From an uncultured Prevotellaceae bacterium (GTDB lineage: Bacteria; Bacteroidota; Bacteroidia; Bacteroidales; Muribaculaceae), in NCBI GenBank assembly GCA_945983195.1, contig CAMFSS010000153.1:1-5869 (forward strand): a stretch of DNA of 5,869 nucleotides, in the 5' to 3' direction. Below the pieces are notes generated by a model, which searched no databases, was not told the origin of the DNA, and saw nothing but the letters and a program-made list of their open reading frames with translations. Both the position numbers and the translations under genes were made by a program. Of this stretch, positions 1 to 5,826 are shown piece by piece (position 1 is the first letter of the stretch; every line of letters starts with the position of its first letter).

Positions 1-655
1 GCCATACGCACACCGTGCGGAGCCGCTCGTCGCACTCCGAAGCCACAAATTCGGCAGTCACCTTGTTGTCGAGGTGCCCGTTGGCAGCGCGGATGCGGTT
101 TTTCAGATATTCGGGATACTTGCCTCCGTCGAGCATGGCAGCGTCGTAGTTAGCCTCAATCATCAGGTAGTCGGCTTGCGTCATGTAGAAGCGCGCACGG
201 TCGGTAATGCAGCCAAGGTCGGTGGCAATGGCAAACCGCTGTGAGCCATATTCCACGAAGAACCCGGCATTGTCGGTACCGTCGTGCGACACGTCGAATG
301 CCGTGAACTGCATTCCGGCAAGCGTAAAAGGAATCTCCTTGAATATCGCCACATGCACCTCCTTCAGCCTGCGCGAAATGCTGTGACGACGGAAAATGCC
401 GTTGAGCACACGCGGAGTGCAGAAGATGTGAATATGCTTGTTGTGCCGTGCTATGGAGTAGGCGTAGCGCACATGGTCGCCGTGGTCGTGGGTGAGAATT
501 ACGCCCTTCACCATATCGGGGGTTATGCCATTGGCGGCAAGTGCCTTAAACACCTTTTCGCCGTCGATTCCGGCATCAATCAGCACACCCTGTGTTTCGG
601 TGCCCACATACGAGCAATTGCCGCTGCTGCCGCTGCCGAAACTGATGAAGCGCAT
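1..655 (-). CDS. yycJ: MBL-fold metallo-hydrolase, YycJ/WalJ type (partial, 3' end outside window)
   Basis: Translating the minus strand from the ATG at 655 gives 218 residues with no stop before the window edge, so the C-terminus is missing. The N-terminus reads MRFISFGSGSSGNC, typical of the YycJ/WalJ branch of the metallo-beta-lactamase superfamily. The metal-binding signature THDHGDH is at residues 55-61, followed by His124 (DVSHDGTDNAGF), Asp146 (IATDLG) and a GHLDN motif near 193-197 that matches the family's GHLSN, so all visible ligands are present. Relatives are about 260-270 aa, so roughly 45 residues are probably cut off. Gram-positive homologues have been linked to DNA repair exonuclease activity and to coordination of cell-wall and replication events; the role in Bacteroidetes is inferred. 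The gene lies 79 bp downstream of the methyltransferase gene on the same strand, and no TAnnTTTG promoter is visible between them, which suggests co-transcription. The frame stays open upstream but lacks an ATG, and the conserved N-terminus fits the start at 655. Family call sure; exact function not. Confidence 0.92.
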   Translation of the reverse strand, partial: MRFISFGSGSSGNCSYVGTETQGVLIDAGIDGEKVFKALAANGITPDMVKGVILTHDHGDHVRYAYSIARHNKHIHIFCTPRVLNGIFRRHSISRRLKEVHVAIFKEIPFTLAGMQFTAFDVSHDGTDNAGFFVEYGSQRFAIATDLGCITDRARFYMTQADYLMIEANYDAAMLDGGKYPEYLKNRIRAANGHLDNKVTAEFVASECDERLRTVCVW

Positions 656-734
656 TGTCTGAACGCCCTGTGTGGCAGCGTTGATGTGCTGCAATGTGCG
701 CGCATATATTTTTTCTTGTAGGGCATGTCGAGAG

Positions 735-1442
735 TTATTTATGCAGAATGAAAATAGTGTGAATTTTGTCGTAGTCGTATTTCATGTGCCCCCATTGTTC
801 GATGGTGCGCGTGAGAATCTTCTCGTTCTTTCCGGTGATGTCGCTTGCTACGCACAGTCGCAGCGTCTTTGGCAGCGTCTTCACCATTTCGGCTATTAGC
901 CGGTTGTTGCGGTAGGGGGTCTCTATGAAAATCTGTGTTTGGTCGAGGCGGCGTATATTCGCCTCCATGTCCTTGAATTTGCGTGCACGCTCGGTGGCAT
1001 CAATCGGCAAATATCCGCAGAATGCGAAGCTCTGTCCGTTGAATCCCGAACCCATAAGTGACATTATGATGCTCGACGGACCCACAAGCGGCACCACGCG
1101 CAGATTCTCGCGCTGTGCTATTGCCACCACATCGGCTCCTGGGTCGGCAATTGCCGGACAACCGGCCTCCGAAATCACGCCCATCGGGCAGCCGTCTTTC
1201 AGCGGTTGCAGAAACGTGGCAATCTCTTCGGTGCGTGTATGACCGTTGAGGGTGAAGAAAGTGAGGGAGTCAATGTCGATGTCGCGGTCGCACTTTTTGA
1301 GGAATCGGCGTGCCGAACGCACATTCTCCACGATGAAGTGCTTTATTTCGCGCACAATGGCTGTGTTGGCACTCGGCAGTACAGCGTCGGTGTCGACATC
1401 GCTCAATGGCACAGGAATAAGATATAAAGCTGTTTCAATCAT
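735..1442 (-). CDS. SAM-dependent methyltransferase, short RsmI-like (tetrapyrrole methylase fold)
   Basis: This 235-residue protein resembles RsmI (COG0313), which 2'-O-methylates C1402 of 16S rRNA using S-adenosylmethionine. Matching blocks in order are LYLIPVPLSDVD at 6-17 (RsmI: LYLVPTPIGNL), VRSARRFL at 41-48 (RsmI: DTRxTxxLL), GVISEAGCPAIADPG at 88-102 (RsmI: VSDAGTPxISDPG), VVPLVGPSS at 116-124, a GxxFxFCGYLP block at 136-146 and FIETPYR at 172-178 (RsmI: FYESPHR). It lacks the small C-terminal domain of full RsmI (about 280 aa), and the N-terminal motifs are diverged, so it may be a paralogue with another RNA or small-molecule substrate. The frame can be extended upstream to an ATG at 1583, but I chose 1442: homology begins there, and a Bacteroidetes promoter (1493-1524) lies inside the would-be extension. 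The gene probably heads an operon with the downstream hydrolase. Family call sure; substrate uncertain. Confidence 0.9.
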   Translation of the reverse strand: MIETALYLIPVPLSDVDTDAVLPSANTAIVREIKHFIVENVRSARRFLKKCDRDIDIDSLTFFTLNGHTRTEEIATFLQPLKDGCPMGVISEAGCPAIADPGADVVAIAQRENLRVVPLVGPSSIIMSLMGSGFNGQSFAFCGYLPIDATERARKFKDMEANIRRLDQTQIFIETPYRNNRLIAEMVKTLPKTLRLCVASDITGKNEKILTRTIEQWGHMKYDYDKIHTIFILHK

Positions 1443-1492
1443 CGCGTCAATAATTTGTGTGGCTTGCGCAGTGGCGAAGCCTTTCGGTAGTG

Positions 1493-1524
1493 CAAAATTA
1501 CAACAATTTCGTGAAACCCCCAAC
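1493..1524 (-). promoter_or_regulatory. Bacteroidetes-type promoter for the RsmI-like methyltransferase
   Basis: On the minus strand GTTG (1521-1524) is followed by a 20 bp spacer and TAATTTTG (1493-1500), a perfect TAnnTTTG -7 box of the Bacteroidetes primary sigma factor. Transcription would begin near 1487, giving a leader of about 45 nt before the ATG at 1442. The site supports that start over the longer in-frame extension. Only the sequence pattern supports it. Confidence 0.6.
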
Positions 1525-1550
1525 ACCACACCGTAATTTCCCGTCACAAT

Positions 1551-1679
1551 ATGCCGATAATTTGCTGTGCGTGTTGCAGCCATGCAGGGTGCTGTCCGGG
1601 TGGCTGCTCAGGTGCTGCTGCACTTTTTTGGCATATTTTTATGGCATGTGGGTGTTGGTTTCCGCAGGATTATGCTTAA
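1551..1679 (+). other. Possible small Cys-rich ORF (42 codons), probably spurious
   Basis: An ATG at 1551 opens 42 codons ending in TAA at 1677-1679. The peptide starts MPIICCACCSHAGCC and has nine cysteines in all, eight of them in its first 19 residues, followed by a short hydrophobic stretch (about residues 22-34). No promoter is evident upstream, and the stop codon lies inside the -7 box of the next gene. The DNA is rich in TGC/TGT, and an overlapping frame is also Cys-rich, so the cysteine content may be only a composition effect. I list it because it occupies otherwise unassigned intergenic DNA; I do not claim it is expressed. Confidence 0.12.
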
Positions 1680-1684
1680 ATTTG
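1655..1684 (+). promoter_or_regulatory. Bacteroidetes-type promoter for the CBS-nucleotidyltransferase
   Basis: TTG at 1655-1657 is followed by a 19 bp spacer and TAAATTTG at 1677-1684, an exact TAnnTTTG -7 box. Transcription would start near 1690, about 47 nt before the ATG at 1737. It faces away from the methyltransferase promoter, with roughly 130 bp between the two upstream elements. Confidence 0.6.
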
Positions 1685-1695
1685 CATTGCCATTG

Positions 1696-1713
1696 TGATG
1701 CACCGACGCATCA
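1696..1713 (+). promoter_or_regulatory. Small inverted repeat in the 5' leader of the nucleotidyltransferase gene
   Basis: TGATGC (1696-1701) and GCATCA (1708-1713) are perfect complements around a 6 nt loop, and two further G-U pairs could extend the stem. It lies just after the predicted transcription start and ends 23 nt before the start codon. It could be a leader hairpin or an operator half-site pair; a 6 bp stem may also be chance. Confidence 0.25.
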
Positions 1714-1736
1714 TGGGGCAACTATTCTACTGAATT

Positions 1737-2789
1737 ATGGACACTTCACTCTACATCATCTCGCAAGAGGCTACGGCTCTCGATGCGCTCCGACAGCTCA
1801 ATGACTTGTCGGGCAAAGCTATGACCCTTTTTGCTACCGACGATGCCGGCCGGTTGGTTGGCACTCTCACCGATGGCGACATTCGCCGCAGTCTGATTGC
1901 CGGAGCTCAGCTCAGCACCCATGTGAGCGAAATAATGCACCGCAATTTTGCTGCTTTCCGCAGCGAAGTGCCGCAGATTGCCGAGATTCGCGACATTCGT
2001 GCCAGGCGCATTGCCCTGGTGCCGCATCTAAATGCCGACGGCACCCTGCGCCGACTCTACGACTTCTCGGTGTTTCACTCGATTCTTCCCATCGACGCTG
2101 TGCTGATGGCAGGCGGCAAGGGTGAGAGGCTGCGCCCCATGACTCTCGACACGCCAAAGCCGTTGCTGAAAATCGGCGGCAAGTGCATCATCGACTACAA
2201 CATTGAGGCTCTCGCACGAAATGGCGTGACAAACATCAATGTCACCGTCAACTACCTTGCCGAGAAGATTGAAGCCCATTTTGCTTCGCCCGTGGGCGGA
2301 GTGAAGGTGAAATGCGTGAAAGAGCCTTGCCGGCTTGGCACCATAGGTTCGCTGACCCTTGTCGACGGATTGACCAACGACACCGTGCTGCTCATGAATT
2401 CCGACCTGCTCACGAATATCAACTTCGAAGATATGTTTCTCACCCACATCGAGGCCGATGCCGACCTCACGGCGGCTGTCATTCCCTACATGGTATCGGT
2501 GCCTTACGCCATTTTCCACACCGAAGGCAACGATGTGCGCGGACTGGAGGAGAAACCTACATACAACTACTATGCCAACGCCGGAATCTACATGATTAAG
2601 CGTCGCTGGCTCGACATCATTCCCCGTGGCGAATACTATGATGCCACCGATTTTCTCGATGCCCTGATTGAGCGCGGTTGCCGCGTGCGGCAGTTCCCCA
2701 TCAACGGCACGTGGATTGATATCGGTTCGCCCGATGACTTCCGCGCCGCCCAGGACCTCATGTCGCACCACCCCCTCCAATCCCCCTAA
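1737..2789 (+). CDS. CBS-domain sugar-phosphate nucleotidyltransferase
   Basis: This 350-residue protein has two parts. Residues 1-115 are a CBS-domain pair, with a VGTLTDGDIRR motif at 41-51, likely a regulatory adenosyl-nucleotide-binding module. Residues 118-345 are a nucleotidyltransferase of the NTP_transferase (RfbA/ManC-like) fold: the nucleotide-binding signature LMAGGKGERLRP is at 123-134, PKPLLKIGGK at 140-149, GTIGSL at 201-206, metal-binding NSDLL at 221-225, EEKP at 271-274, NAGIYM at 281-286 and TWIDIGSPDDF at 325-335. The enzyme should couple a sugar 1-phosphate to an NTP, releasing pyrophosphate, to make an NDP-sugar in the cytoplasm. The same architecture and length occur in PtmE-type enzymes (glucosamine-1-phosphate guanylyltransferase of the Campylobacter legionaminic acid pathway), but no partner genes are nearby, so the sugar is unknown. 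An in-frame TGA at 1731-1733 rules out an upstream start. The gene is monocistronic as far as visible, with its own promoter; I see no clear terminator directly after it. Confidence 0.9.
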   Translation: MDTSLYIISQEATALDALRQLNDLSGKAMTLFATDDAGRLVGTLTDGDIRRSLIAGAQLSTHVSEIMHRNFAAFRSEVPQIAEIRDIRARRIALVPHLNADGTLRRLYDFSVFHSILPIDAVLMAGGKGERLRPMTLDTPKPLLKIGGKCIIDYNIEALARNGVTNINVTVNYLAEKIEAHFASPVGGVKVKCVKEPCRLGTIGSLTLVDGLTNDTVLLMNSDLLTNINFEDMFLTHIEADADLTAAVIPYMVSVPYAIFHTEGNDVRGLEEKPTYNYYANAGIYMIKRRWLDIIPRGEYYDATDFLDALIERGCRVRQFPINGTWIDIGSPDDFRAAQDLMSHHPLQSP

Positions 2790-2820
2790 CCACCCTGTCT
2801 TGTAGTGAAATTATTTTTGT

Positions 2821-3173
2821 CCGATATAATTTTTGCGGGGCTGAAAAATTAGGGCTGATTCCGATTACGTTGGACACGATGTGCTCGGTCATCGCCTCCT
2901 TCTCTTGCTTGAGCTACTCGGCAGCATCATCCTGAAATAATATGGTCTGTTGACCTCCGTAATGGGCAATCCACTCTTTGCCCTCCTTCACGAGCGCGCG
3001 GATTTCCTTATCGGTAGTACCCACACCAACTACTTTGAGTTCCTTGAACACACCGGAACTCTTATCGGCAACGACAACACTGGTCGAACCTGAGCGATTT
3101 TTCTTTCTCCGTACAAACATGCCACTTAAATATACGTATTTTCCTTGCATAACCCAAAAATTACTTCTATCGG
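2821..3173 (-). mobile_element. Possible IS remnant or internal-deletion derivative bounded by imperfect inverted repeats
   Basis: The 5' transposase fragment sits between two related sequences in inverted orientation. The plus strand at 2821-2839 reads ccgatataatttttgcggg. The minus strand over 3153-3173 has the same CCGATA, then four extra bases (GAAG), then TAATTTTTG and GG. This could be a pair of decayed terminal repeats, with most of the transposase gene deleted so that about 350 bp remains. No convincing target-site duplication is visible, and the repeats are AT-rich, so the boundaries are tentative. The presence of IS-derived coding sequence inside is much firmer than the ends. Confidence 0.4.
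2866..3150 (-). pseudogene. Truncated IS transposase N-terminus (IS1634/IS4-like)
   Basis: The reading frame from the ATG at 3150 encodes 78 residues up to a TAG at 2914-2916. From residue 11 it reads MFVRRKKNRSGSTSVVVADK, the characteristic N-terminus of Bacteroidetes IS1634/IS4-like transposases of roughly 500-600 aa. The true start is therefore probably the ATG at 3120. The segment KELKVVGVGTTDKEIRALV and the later HYGGQQTILFQDD also fit this family. After the TAG the same frame continues as LKQEKEAMTEHIVSNV (down to 2866), which still resembles the family, so the TAG looks like a nonsense mutation in a once longer gene. Beyond SNV the resemblance is lost, and the DDE catalytic domain is absent. 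The product cannot be an active transposase. The family name comes from remembered similarity, not a search. Confidence 0.7.
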
Positions 3174-3237
3174 CTCCACAGCCCTCTGTAGGGAAGCTAC
3201 ACAGAAAATTTGCGAAAAAGTGATAAAGTCAGGTAAT

Positions 3238-3283
3238 AATAAAGCAATCAGCCGAGGCAGAAGCCTCGGCTGATTGCTTTATT
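3238..3283 (-). terminator. Strong intrinsic terminator hairpin after the C10 protease gene
   Basis: Bases 3238-3258 and 3263-3283 are perfectly complementary, giving a 21 bp stem with a 4 nt loop. It contains a GC-rich core (GCCGAGGC/GCCTCGGC) and AT-rich outer arms. It begins 11 nt downstream of the protease stop codon (TAG at 3295-3297). On the minus strand the stem ends in GCTTTATT followed by ATTACC, so the T-tract is partly within the stem arm. On the plus strand it is followed by a GTCAGGGTTTTC tract, so it may also stop transcription arriving from the other side of the convergent pair. Confidence 0.8.
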
Positions 3284-3294
3284 GTCAGGGTTTT

Positions 3295-5766
3295 CTATTT
3301 CAAAATTACTTTTTTCGCGGTGCCGTCGCTCATTTTCACGATGTTGATACCCGAAGCCGGTGCATTGAGGCGCACGCCTTGTGCGTTGTAACGCGCCACT
3401 TCTTCCGCCTCGGTGGTCGGGATGCCTTCCACTCCGGTACCGGTTTTCAATTTTATCACGATACTGTTTTTGTCGGCAGGCTGCATAGGCTTGATTTCAT
3501 CGGAAAATACGTCGCGGTAGCATAGCTGGAGTAGTGCTTTGCCCGATTCATCGAAATAATCGTTGTGGAGACGCAGGGATAGCGGCCAGTCGAAGAAATA
3601 GGCTTGATACTCGCTGAATACGTTGCCGTTGACAGTGCTTACCAAAGTGGTAGATAGCGGGCGCACATCGCATCCCTCGACATCAAAGCTGATTTGCAAT
3701 GTGTAGCCGAATATGGTTTCCGGGTCATAGACAAAGTTATCTGCCGGAACTTCCTCCTCGTTGTCGATGTCGGAAATGGCAATATCTTTTATTACCACCG
3801 TTGGCGAATTTTCTGTGTCGGCATACAAGGTGGTTTTGGGCCACTCGTAGGCATAATCGAGGGTGTTACCATTGCTCTTTTCCAAACTGAAAACGAGTGA
3901 GTATTCTCCTGCTGTATAGCGAGTGTCGTTGATGGCGATTGTAATGGGCACATCTATGCTCATCTGTTCATATACTGTAAAAGATGAACTCCCGATGCTC
4001 AAAGATTTGCTGCCGTCGATAGACACAATAGAACAATCTACGCGCCCTTCGATAGGCATATCTGAAGGATTGGCCATTGGGACGCTGATGTTGTAGTTCT
4101 TGAAATAAGCGATTTTTTCCGGCACCTCTATTTCTTTGGATACCTTCACTTTTGTGGTGTTGTAGATGACATTGGTGAATGTCGCCTTCCCCTCTTTTAT
4201 CGAGAGGTTGAGCCATTTCTTGTAGCCATACACTGCAATGGTTTGCGGCTCCATCATTTCGCCTGTTACATGGTTCATGTAATCGGTAACCGGCAATATT
4301 TTATATTCGCCGTCGGCAATCCCTGTGAGTGCTCCGGCTGGGATTTCAAAGTCTGGAATCTTGATATCCATGTCTTGGTAATCCGAACATAGTTCCTTTT
4401 GTGATACCGGCAAGGTGGATAGGCTCTTGATATACACGTTGTCCTGCGAGGCAAGCATTAGAGAGACATTACCCTCGTAACTCCTCGATGAAGCGAATGC
4501 CAATCCGTGTAATGTAACCTTTTGCGACTCGTTGATGTCGATGGCAACGCCAGAGTTTTCAACCTCAAGTCCCGAATAGTCAATCCCCTTGTGCCCAACG
4601 TCGTAGAGGCATACCAGCGGCTTATTATACACCTTGCTTGAGAATGGTTTGCGAGGGTGGATTGTGGTGAAATTCTGCATACAGGAGTAGAACAGATTGG
4701 GCCGTGTAGTGGGCACCATAAAGCAGAGGTTATAGAATCCGTCAGCCTCGCCGTTCCAGCCCCAGTTGATGTGCAAGTAGGAATTGGAATCATATCCATC
4801 GGCAACAAATGCGTGTCCGCCGCCCGAATTGGAGGCGAGAGGTGCCTGTCCGGTGAAAAGCACAGGGTAACCGTTGTCGAGTTCCTTCTTCATAATATCC
4901 ATCCATTCCGAGGTGGAATATTTGTAATGGGGATATAGGTGTGCATCGTAGCCGAAGTGCTCTGAAAGTCCGGCAGCAGCATCGGCGTCATAGGCAATAC
5001 TCTCGTGGGTGGTATATTGCACTCTTGCGGCATATCCGCAATCGCGCATCAACGTAGCCACGGCATCTTTTTGGGCATCGTTCCAGTTTGGCTTACCGTC
5101 AACGAGGGTGTATGTGGCGAGCATATTGTCCCAATCGTAGGTGGATTGCGAAAAATCGTGGTTGATTACGCCCACTTTGTTAGGGTCGTCGCTGTCGTTC
5201 AATCCATAATAAGATTCGTAGGTGATAGTGCCATATCCTTTCTCGGGCCAGCGGTGATAATTCATGATTTGAGCCATCGCTGTTGCTACACAGCAGGTGT
5301 AAACGTCCTTTGCAGGGCACTTGTCGTTATATGGTGTGAGTTGATACCATTGCGTCTTGACGAGCGCATCCACCACAGGCGTTGCCTCCTTTGTCTCGGC
5401 TGCTGGTGCAGCAGTTTCGGGCATCGAAGCCACCGCCGCTGCCACTTCGTCAAGCCAAGCGGCAAGAGCCGGGGGCATATTGGAGGCATCTATGCTGCCA
5501 CGGTCGGAATATCCAAGCAACGGGGCAACACGGTCGTCGCCGGCGATGATGGCAAATCCCTGCTCATGGGCTGCGTTAAAAACATAATAAGGCATCGCAT
5601 CGGCATTGCCTGCCCTGTTGCCACGCAATTCCGCGCCACGCTCCACAGTGATGTAACGCCCGGCTATAGCCTCAGCCTCGGCGCGCGATATCGGAGCCGC
5701 TGAAGAAGTAAAACTCACAATCGCAATCAAAATCGGCAAAAAAGATTTAGACAATAAATATTTCAT
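3295..5766 (-). CDS. Secreted C10-family cysteine peptidase (streptopain/PrtT-like)
   Basis: This 823-residue preproprotein starts with a signal peptide (residues 1 to about 24: Lys near the start, a hydrophobic core at 8-19, then TSSAA). Residues about 25-110 resemble the inhibitory Spi/PrtT propeptide, including YYVFNAAHEQGFAIIAGDD at 60-78. The catalytic domain runs from about 138 to 370. TCCVATAMAQIMNYHRWP at 157-174 holds the nucleophile, Cys159 by alignment to streptopain GCVATA. GGGHAFVADGYD at 315-326 holds catalytic His318, and INWGWNGEADGFYNL at 333-347 is the conserved Asn/Trp block. All catalytic residues are present, so it should be an active endopeptidase after propeptide removal. 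Residues about 380-775 look beta-rich, probably Ig-like modules, with no motif I can name. The last ~45 residues (YNAQGVRL, then SGINIVKMSDGTAKKVI) resemble C-terminal tails of Bacteroidales secreted proteins, possibly a sorting or anchoring signal. It has its own promoter at 5795-5826 and a terminator after the stop. No separate Spi-type inhibitor gene is next to it. Confidence 0.93.
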   Translation of the reverse strand: MKYLLSKSFLPILIAIVSFTSSAAPISRAEAEAIAGRYITVERGAELRGNRAGNADAMPYYVFNAAHEQGFAIIAGDDRVAPLLGYSDRGSIDASNMPPALAAWLDEVAAAVASMPETAAPAAETKEATPVVDALVKTQWYQLTPYNDKCPAKDVYTCCVATAMAQIMNYHRWPEKGYGTITYESYYGLNDSDDPNKVGVINHDFSQSTYDWDNMLATYTLVDGKPNWNDAQKDAVATLMRDCGYAARVQYTTHESIAYDADAAAGLSEHFGYDAHLYPHYKYSTSEWMDIMKKELDNGYPVLFTGQAPLASNSGGGHAFVADGYDSNSYLHINWGWNGEADGFYNLCFMVPTTRPNLFYSCMQNFTTIHPRKPFSSKVYNKPLVCLYDVGHKGIDYSGLEVENSGVAIDINESQKVTLHGLAFASSRSYEGNVSLMLASQDNVYIKSLSTLPVSQKELCSDYQDMDIKIPDFEIPAGALTGIADGEYKILPVTDYMNHVTGEMMEPQTIAVYGYKKWLNLSIKEGKATFTNVIYNTTKVKVSKEIEVPEKIAYFKNYNISVPMANPSDMPIEGRVDCSIVSIDGSKSLSIGSSSFTVYEQMSIDVPITIAINDTRYTAGEYSLVFSLEKSNGNTLDYAYEWPKTTLYADTENSPTVVIKDIAISDIDNEEEVPADNFVYDPETIFGYTLQISFDVEGCDVRPLSTTLVSTVNGNVFSEYQAYFFDWPLSLRLHNDYFDESGKALLQLCYRDVFSDEIKPMQPADKNSIVIKLKTGTGVEGIPTTEAEEVARYNAQGVRLNAPASGINIVKMSDGTAKKVILK

Positions 5767-5794
5767 ATATAACTATTTAATAATATTATGTTTG

Positions 5795-5826
5795 CAAAGA
5801 TAGCAAACCCCAAAAAAAACACAAAA
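5795..5826 (-). promoter_or_regulatory. Bacteroidetes-type promoter for the C10 peptidase gene
   Basis: On the minus strand TTTTG (5822-5826) is followed by a 19 bp spacer, which contains a T8-GGGG run, and then TATCTTTG (5795-5802), an exact TAnnTTTG -7 box. Transcription would start near 5788-5790, leaving a very AT-rich leader of about 22 nt before the ATG at 5766. Both boxes and the spacing match the consensus well, so this is the best of the three promoters in the window. Confidence 0.7.

Noticed and set aside
284..721. 145-codon plus-strand ORF
   Set aside because: It lies antisense to the YycJ-like hydrolase, whose metal-binding motifs are clear. The His/Ala-rich translation has no recognisable domain.
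1443..1583. 47-codon N-terminal extension of the RsmI-like methyltransferase (ATG at 1583)
   Set aside because: The extension has no family similarity and contains the gene's best promoter. The start at 1442 matches the RsmI N-terminus.
1457..1804. 115-codon plus-strand ORF across the divergent intergenic region
   Set aside because: It overlaps the well-supported nucleotidyltransferase start in another frame, and its translation shows no domain.
2028..2780. 250-codon minus-strand ORF opposite the nucleotidyltransferase
   Set aside because: The plus strand carries all nucleotidyltransferase motifs; this is a shadow frame of a GC-rich gene.
3184..3204. Imperfect hairpin (CTCTGTAG, 5 nt loop, CTACACAG) upstream of the transposase fragment
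   Set aside because: The stem is short with a C-C mismatch and has no T-tract. It might be an IS leader hairpin, but the evidence is too weak to list.
3228..3289. GTCAGG direct repeats (3228-3233 and 3284-3289) flanking the terminator hairpin, like a target-site duplication
   Set aside because: A 6 bp match at this distance is easily chance, and the hairpin is explained as a terminator.
5005..5703. 232-codon plus-strand ORF opposite the C10 peptidase
   Set aside because: It is antisense to the signal peptide, propeptide and active-site region of the protease, and no domain is visible in the translation.
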